The translations under genes and the position numbers were made by a program. Below the pieces are notes generated by a model. That model had not been told where the DNA came from, made no database searches, and saw nothing but the letters and a program-made list of their open reading frames with translations. Positions 5,075 through 6,292 of a stretch of DNA of 6,292 bases are shown here, one piece after another. The first letter of the stretch is position 1; each line of letters begins with the position of its first letter. The stretch spans positions 1 through 6,292 of the forward strand of contig URJN01000133.1 in NCBI GenBank assembly GCA_900548125.1, written 5' to 3'. This DNA is from an uncultured Eubacteriales bacterium. GTDB taxonomy: Bacteria; Bacillota; Clostridia; Christensenellales; Aristaeellaceae.

Positions 5075-6049
5075 ATGACGACAAGAGAGCTGCTTTACAT
5101 CAAAACCATAGCGGATGAACGAAACATGACCCGCGCTGCTCAAAAGCTGTTCGTCACCCAGCCGTCGCTGAGCCATTGTGTGACAAACATCGAAGATCAG
5201 CTCGGTGTGCGCCTGTTCACCCGCACATCCGGCGGACTGATTCTGACCTATGCAGGCGAAAAATACTATCGTATGGCGTGCGAAGTATTGCGTGTCTATG
5301 CGTCGTTTGAATCCGAAATCGGCGAGGAAAGAACGCTGTCGCACGGCCGCGTGACCGTAGGCATCACCAACTACCTGGCGACGGCGCATCTGCCGCGCGT
5401 CCTGCCCGCATTTCACAGGGAATACCCCGGCATCGAGGTTCGCATCTGCGAGGAAACGACCGACCAGGTTGAGCGCAGTCTGCTCAGCGGCAAGCTGGAT
5501 TTCGCCATCATGCACACCGGACCGGATGACGGCGTTTCGGATAATCCCGCGCTTGTCCGCGATGTGCTCAATCACGACCCGTTCTATATCGCTACGCCGC
5601 CCGACGCGCGTTTTGAAAAGATGGCGCAATCCGTTGCGGGCGAAGCCCTTCTCCAACTCGACCCTTCCAAGCTGACCGGCGAGCCTTTTCTGATGGTTTC
5701 GCACGGACAGCGCATTCGGAAGATTACCGACCGCGTTTTAGCGGAAGCGGGTATCCAGCCGGCTGTCGTGCTGACCAGCCGCAACTATGAGCTGCTGCGC
5801 CGGCTGACCGCCGAGGGCATGGGCTGCATGATGCTGCCGCGGCGTTACATCGGCTTGCTCGGCGGAGAAAGCTACCGCCCTGCATATTACAGCATTCCGG
5901 CACGCTATCGCGCATGGTGGGAATTAAGCGCAGTAACGCTCGAAGGCGCATATCTTTCCCGGGCGGCACAGGCGTTTTTGGAGAGCTTTAAACAAAATAT
6001 CGGAGAAAAGACGACGGGAGCTTTGCCCCAAGCCCCGCAAGAAAACTGA
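5075..6049 (+). CDS. LysR-family transcriptional regulator
   Basis: Encodes 324 residues, slightly longer than the roughly 300 usual for the family. Residues 1-61 form the winged helix-turn-helix: LLYIKTIADERNMTRAAQKL, then FVTQPSLSHCVTNIE, then QLGVRLFTR and LTYAGE, all close to the family pattern. Residues 66-90 are the expected linker helix. Residues 92-310 form the effector-binding domain, starting RVTVGITNYLATAHLP, with FHREYPGIEV and SGKLDFAIMH characteristic of the first lobe and GMGCMMLPRRYIG near the second hinge. The last 15 or so residues are a polar tail. Such proteins are usually tetrameric and switch genes in response to a small molecule. Here the gene is co-directional and 16 bases after the aminotransferase, not divergent as is most common, so it probably shares the operon transcript and may control the promoter near 3168. 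The effector is unknown. Confidence 0.93.
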   Translation: MTTRELLYIKTIADERNMTRAAQKLFVTQPSLSHCVTNIEDQLGVRLFTRTSGGLILTYAGEKYYRMACEVLRVYASFESEIGEERTLSHGRVTVGITNYLATAHLPRVLPAFHREYPGIEVRICEETTDQVERSLLSGKLDFAIMHTGPDDGVSDNPALVRDVLNHDPFYIATPPDARFEKMAQSVAGEALLQLDPSKLTGEPFLMVSHGQRIRKITDRVLAEAGIQPAVVLTSRNYELLRRLTAEGMGCMMLPRRYIGLLGGESYRPAYYSIPARYRAWWELSAVTLEGAYLSRAAQAFLESFKQNIGEKTTGALPQAPQEN

Positions 6050-6083
6050 GTTTCCTTGACCTCCCGCTTCGCGCCGGTTTAAA

Positions 6084-6149
6084 GCATCTTTGCGATGCGT
6101 ATCGCTCAGTTAAGCCTGTTCAGGCTGCCGCAAAGCAAAGACAAGGCTT
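6084..6149 (+). other. Structured non-coding stretch with competing hairpins
   Basis: Several short inverted repeats overlap here. GCATC/GATGC (6084-6088 with 6094-6098) excludes GCGAT/ATCGC (6092-6096 with 6101-6105). AGCCTG/CAGGCT (6113-6118 with 6121-6126) excludes AAGCCT/AGGCTT (6112-6117 with 6144-6149). CTTTGC (6088-6093) can also pair with either GCAAAG copy at 6130-6140. No stem is followed by a T-run, so no canonical terminator for the LysR gene is seen. The stretch may be a structured 3' end of the operon RNA. Confidence 0.35.
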
Positions 6150-6173
6150 GAGGCGTTCGCTCCATCATTCTCC

Positions 6174-6230
6174 GTCTATAAATTTCCTTTATAGCTCTCA
6201 TGTTTTTTAAGTATTTGTCTATAACGTTCC
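6174..6230 (+). repeat. Operator-like repeats upstream of the right-edge promoter
   Basis: GTCTATAA-N2-TTCC occurs at 6174-6187 and again at 6217-6230, a 43-base offset of about four helical turns. The first copy is part of a perfect 7-bp inverted repeat, CTATAAA / TTTATAG, around five bases (6176-6194). The second copy overlaps the -35 box and spacer of the promoter at 6215-6243. The layout suits a regulator binding two sites on one face of the helix, but no binding protein can be named. Confidence 0.45.
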
Positions 6231-6243
6231 CTTTGTGTATAAT
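6215..6243 (+). promoter_or_regulatory. Sigma-A promoter for a gene beyond the right edge
   Basis: TTGTCT (6215-6220) and a perfect TATAAT (6238-6243) are separated by 17 bases. The A/T-rich TGTTTTTTAAG just upstream could act as an UP-like element. Transcription would start near 6250. No start codon follows within the window, so the target gene lies to the right and has a leader of at least about 40 bases. Confidence 0.7.
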
Positions 6244-6292
6244 AAACTCAACAAAGACACGGGCATCTTTCCGTACATCTCACACGAAGAAA

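Noticed and set aside
5042..5704. Minus-strand open frame of 220 codons opposite the LysR gene
   Set aside because: It is a shadow of the regulator's coding strand with no family motif, and it also crosses the end of the aminotransferase gene.

Overview
The window looks like chromosomal DNA of a Gram-positive bacterium of the Clostridia type with fairly high GC. This is inferred from strong Shine-Dalgarno sites (a full AAGGAGG before one gene), sigma-A-like promoters, a signal-peptide protein carrying four peptidoglycan-binding modules, and a codon usage that avoids A-rich Leu and Ser codons. I cannot name a species. No rRNA, tRNA, CRISPR array, insertion sequence or prophage gene is visible.

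Layout. Positions 1-90 hold no gene I can support. At 91-125 lies an intrinsic terminator for the minus strand. It closes a large minus-strand gene (142-3000) for a 952-residue secreted wall-associated protein: signal peptide, beta-sandwich modules, a Pro/Glu/Thr linker encoded by near-identical 39-bp tandem repeats, and four C-terminal PG_binding_1-type modules. No catalytic domain is visible. The 271-base divergent intergenic region (3001-3271) holds a promoter candidate for each direction. The minus one resembles an ECF-sigma (SigW-like) promoter. The plus one carries a palindrome over its -10 box. A minus-strand terminator-like hairpin lies inside the plus-strand leader.

On the plus strand follows a compact three-gene operon: an FMN-binding flavin reductase-family protein (3272-3925), a fold-type I PLP aminotransferase resembling the PatA/aspartate aminotransferase group (3922-5058, ATGA overlap with the gene before), and a LysR-type regulator (5075-6049, 16 bases after the aminotransferase). 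The tight spacing suggests co-transcription. A plausible reading is a small redox/amino-acid metabolism unit with its own regulator, but the substrate cannot be read from sequence. The end of the window (6050-6292) is non-coding. It contains overlapping, mutually exclusive hairpins, a direct/inverted repeat pair that looks like an operator, and a strong sigma-A promoter (TTGTCT, 17 bases, TATAAT) for a gene beyond the right edge.

Nothing here proves a new biological system. The most useful leads are the variable-length repeat linker in the wall protein, its possible envelope-stress promoter, and the candidate operators at 3186-3198 and 6174-6230.
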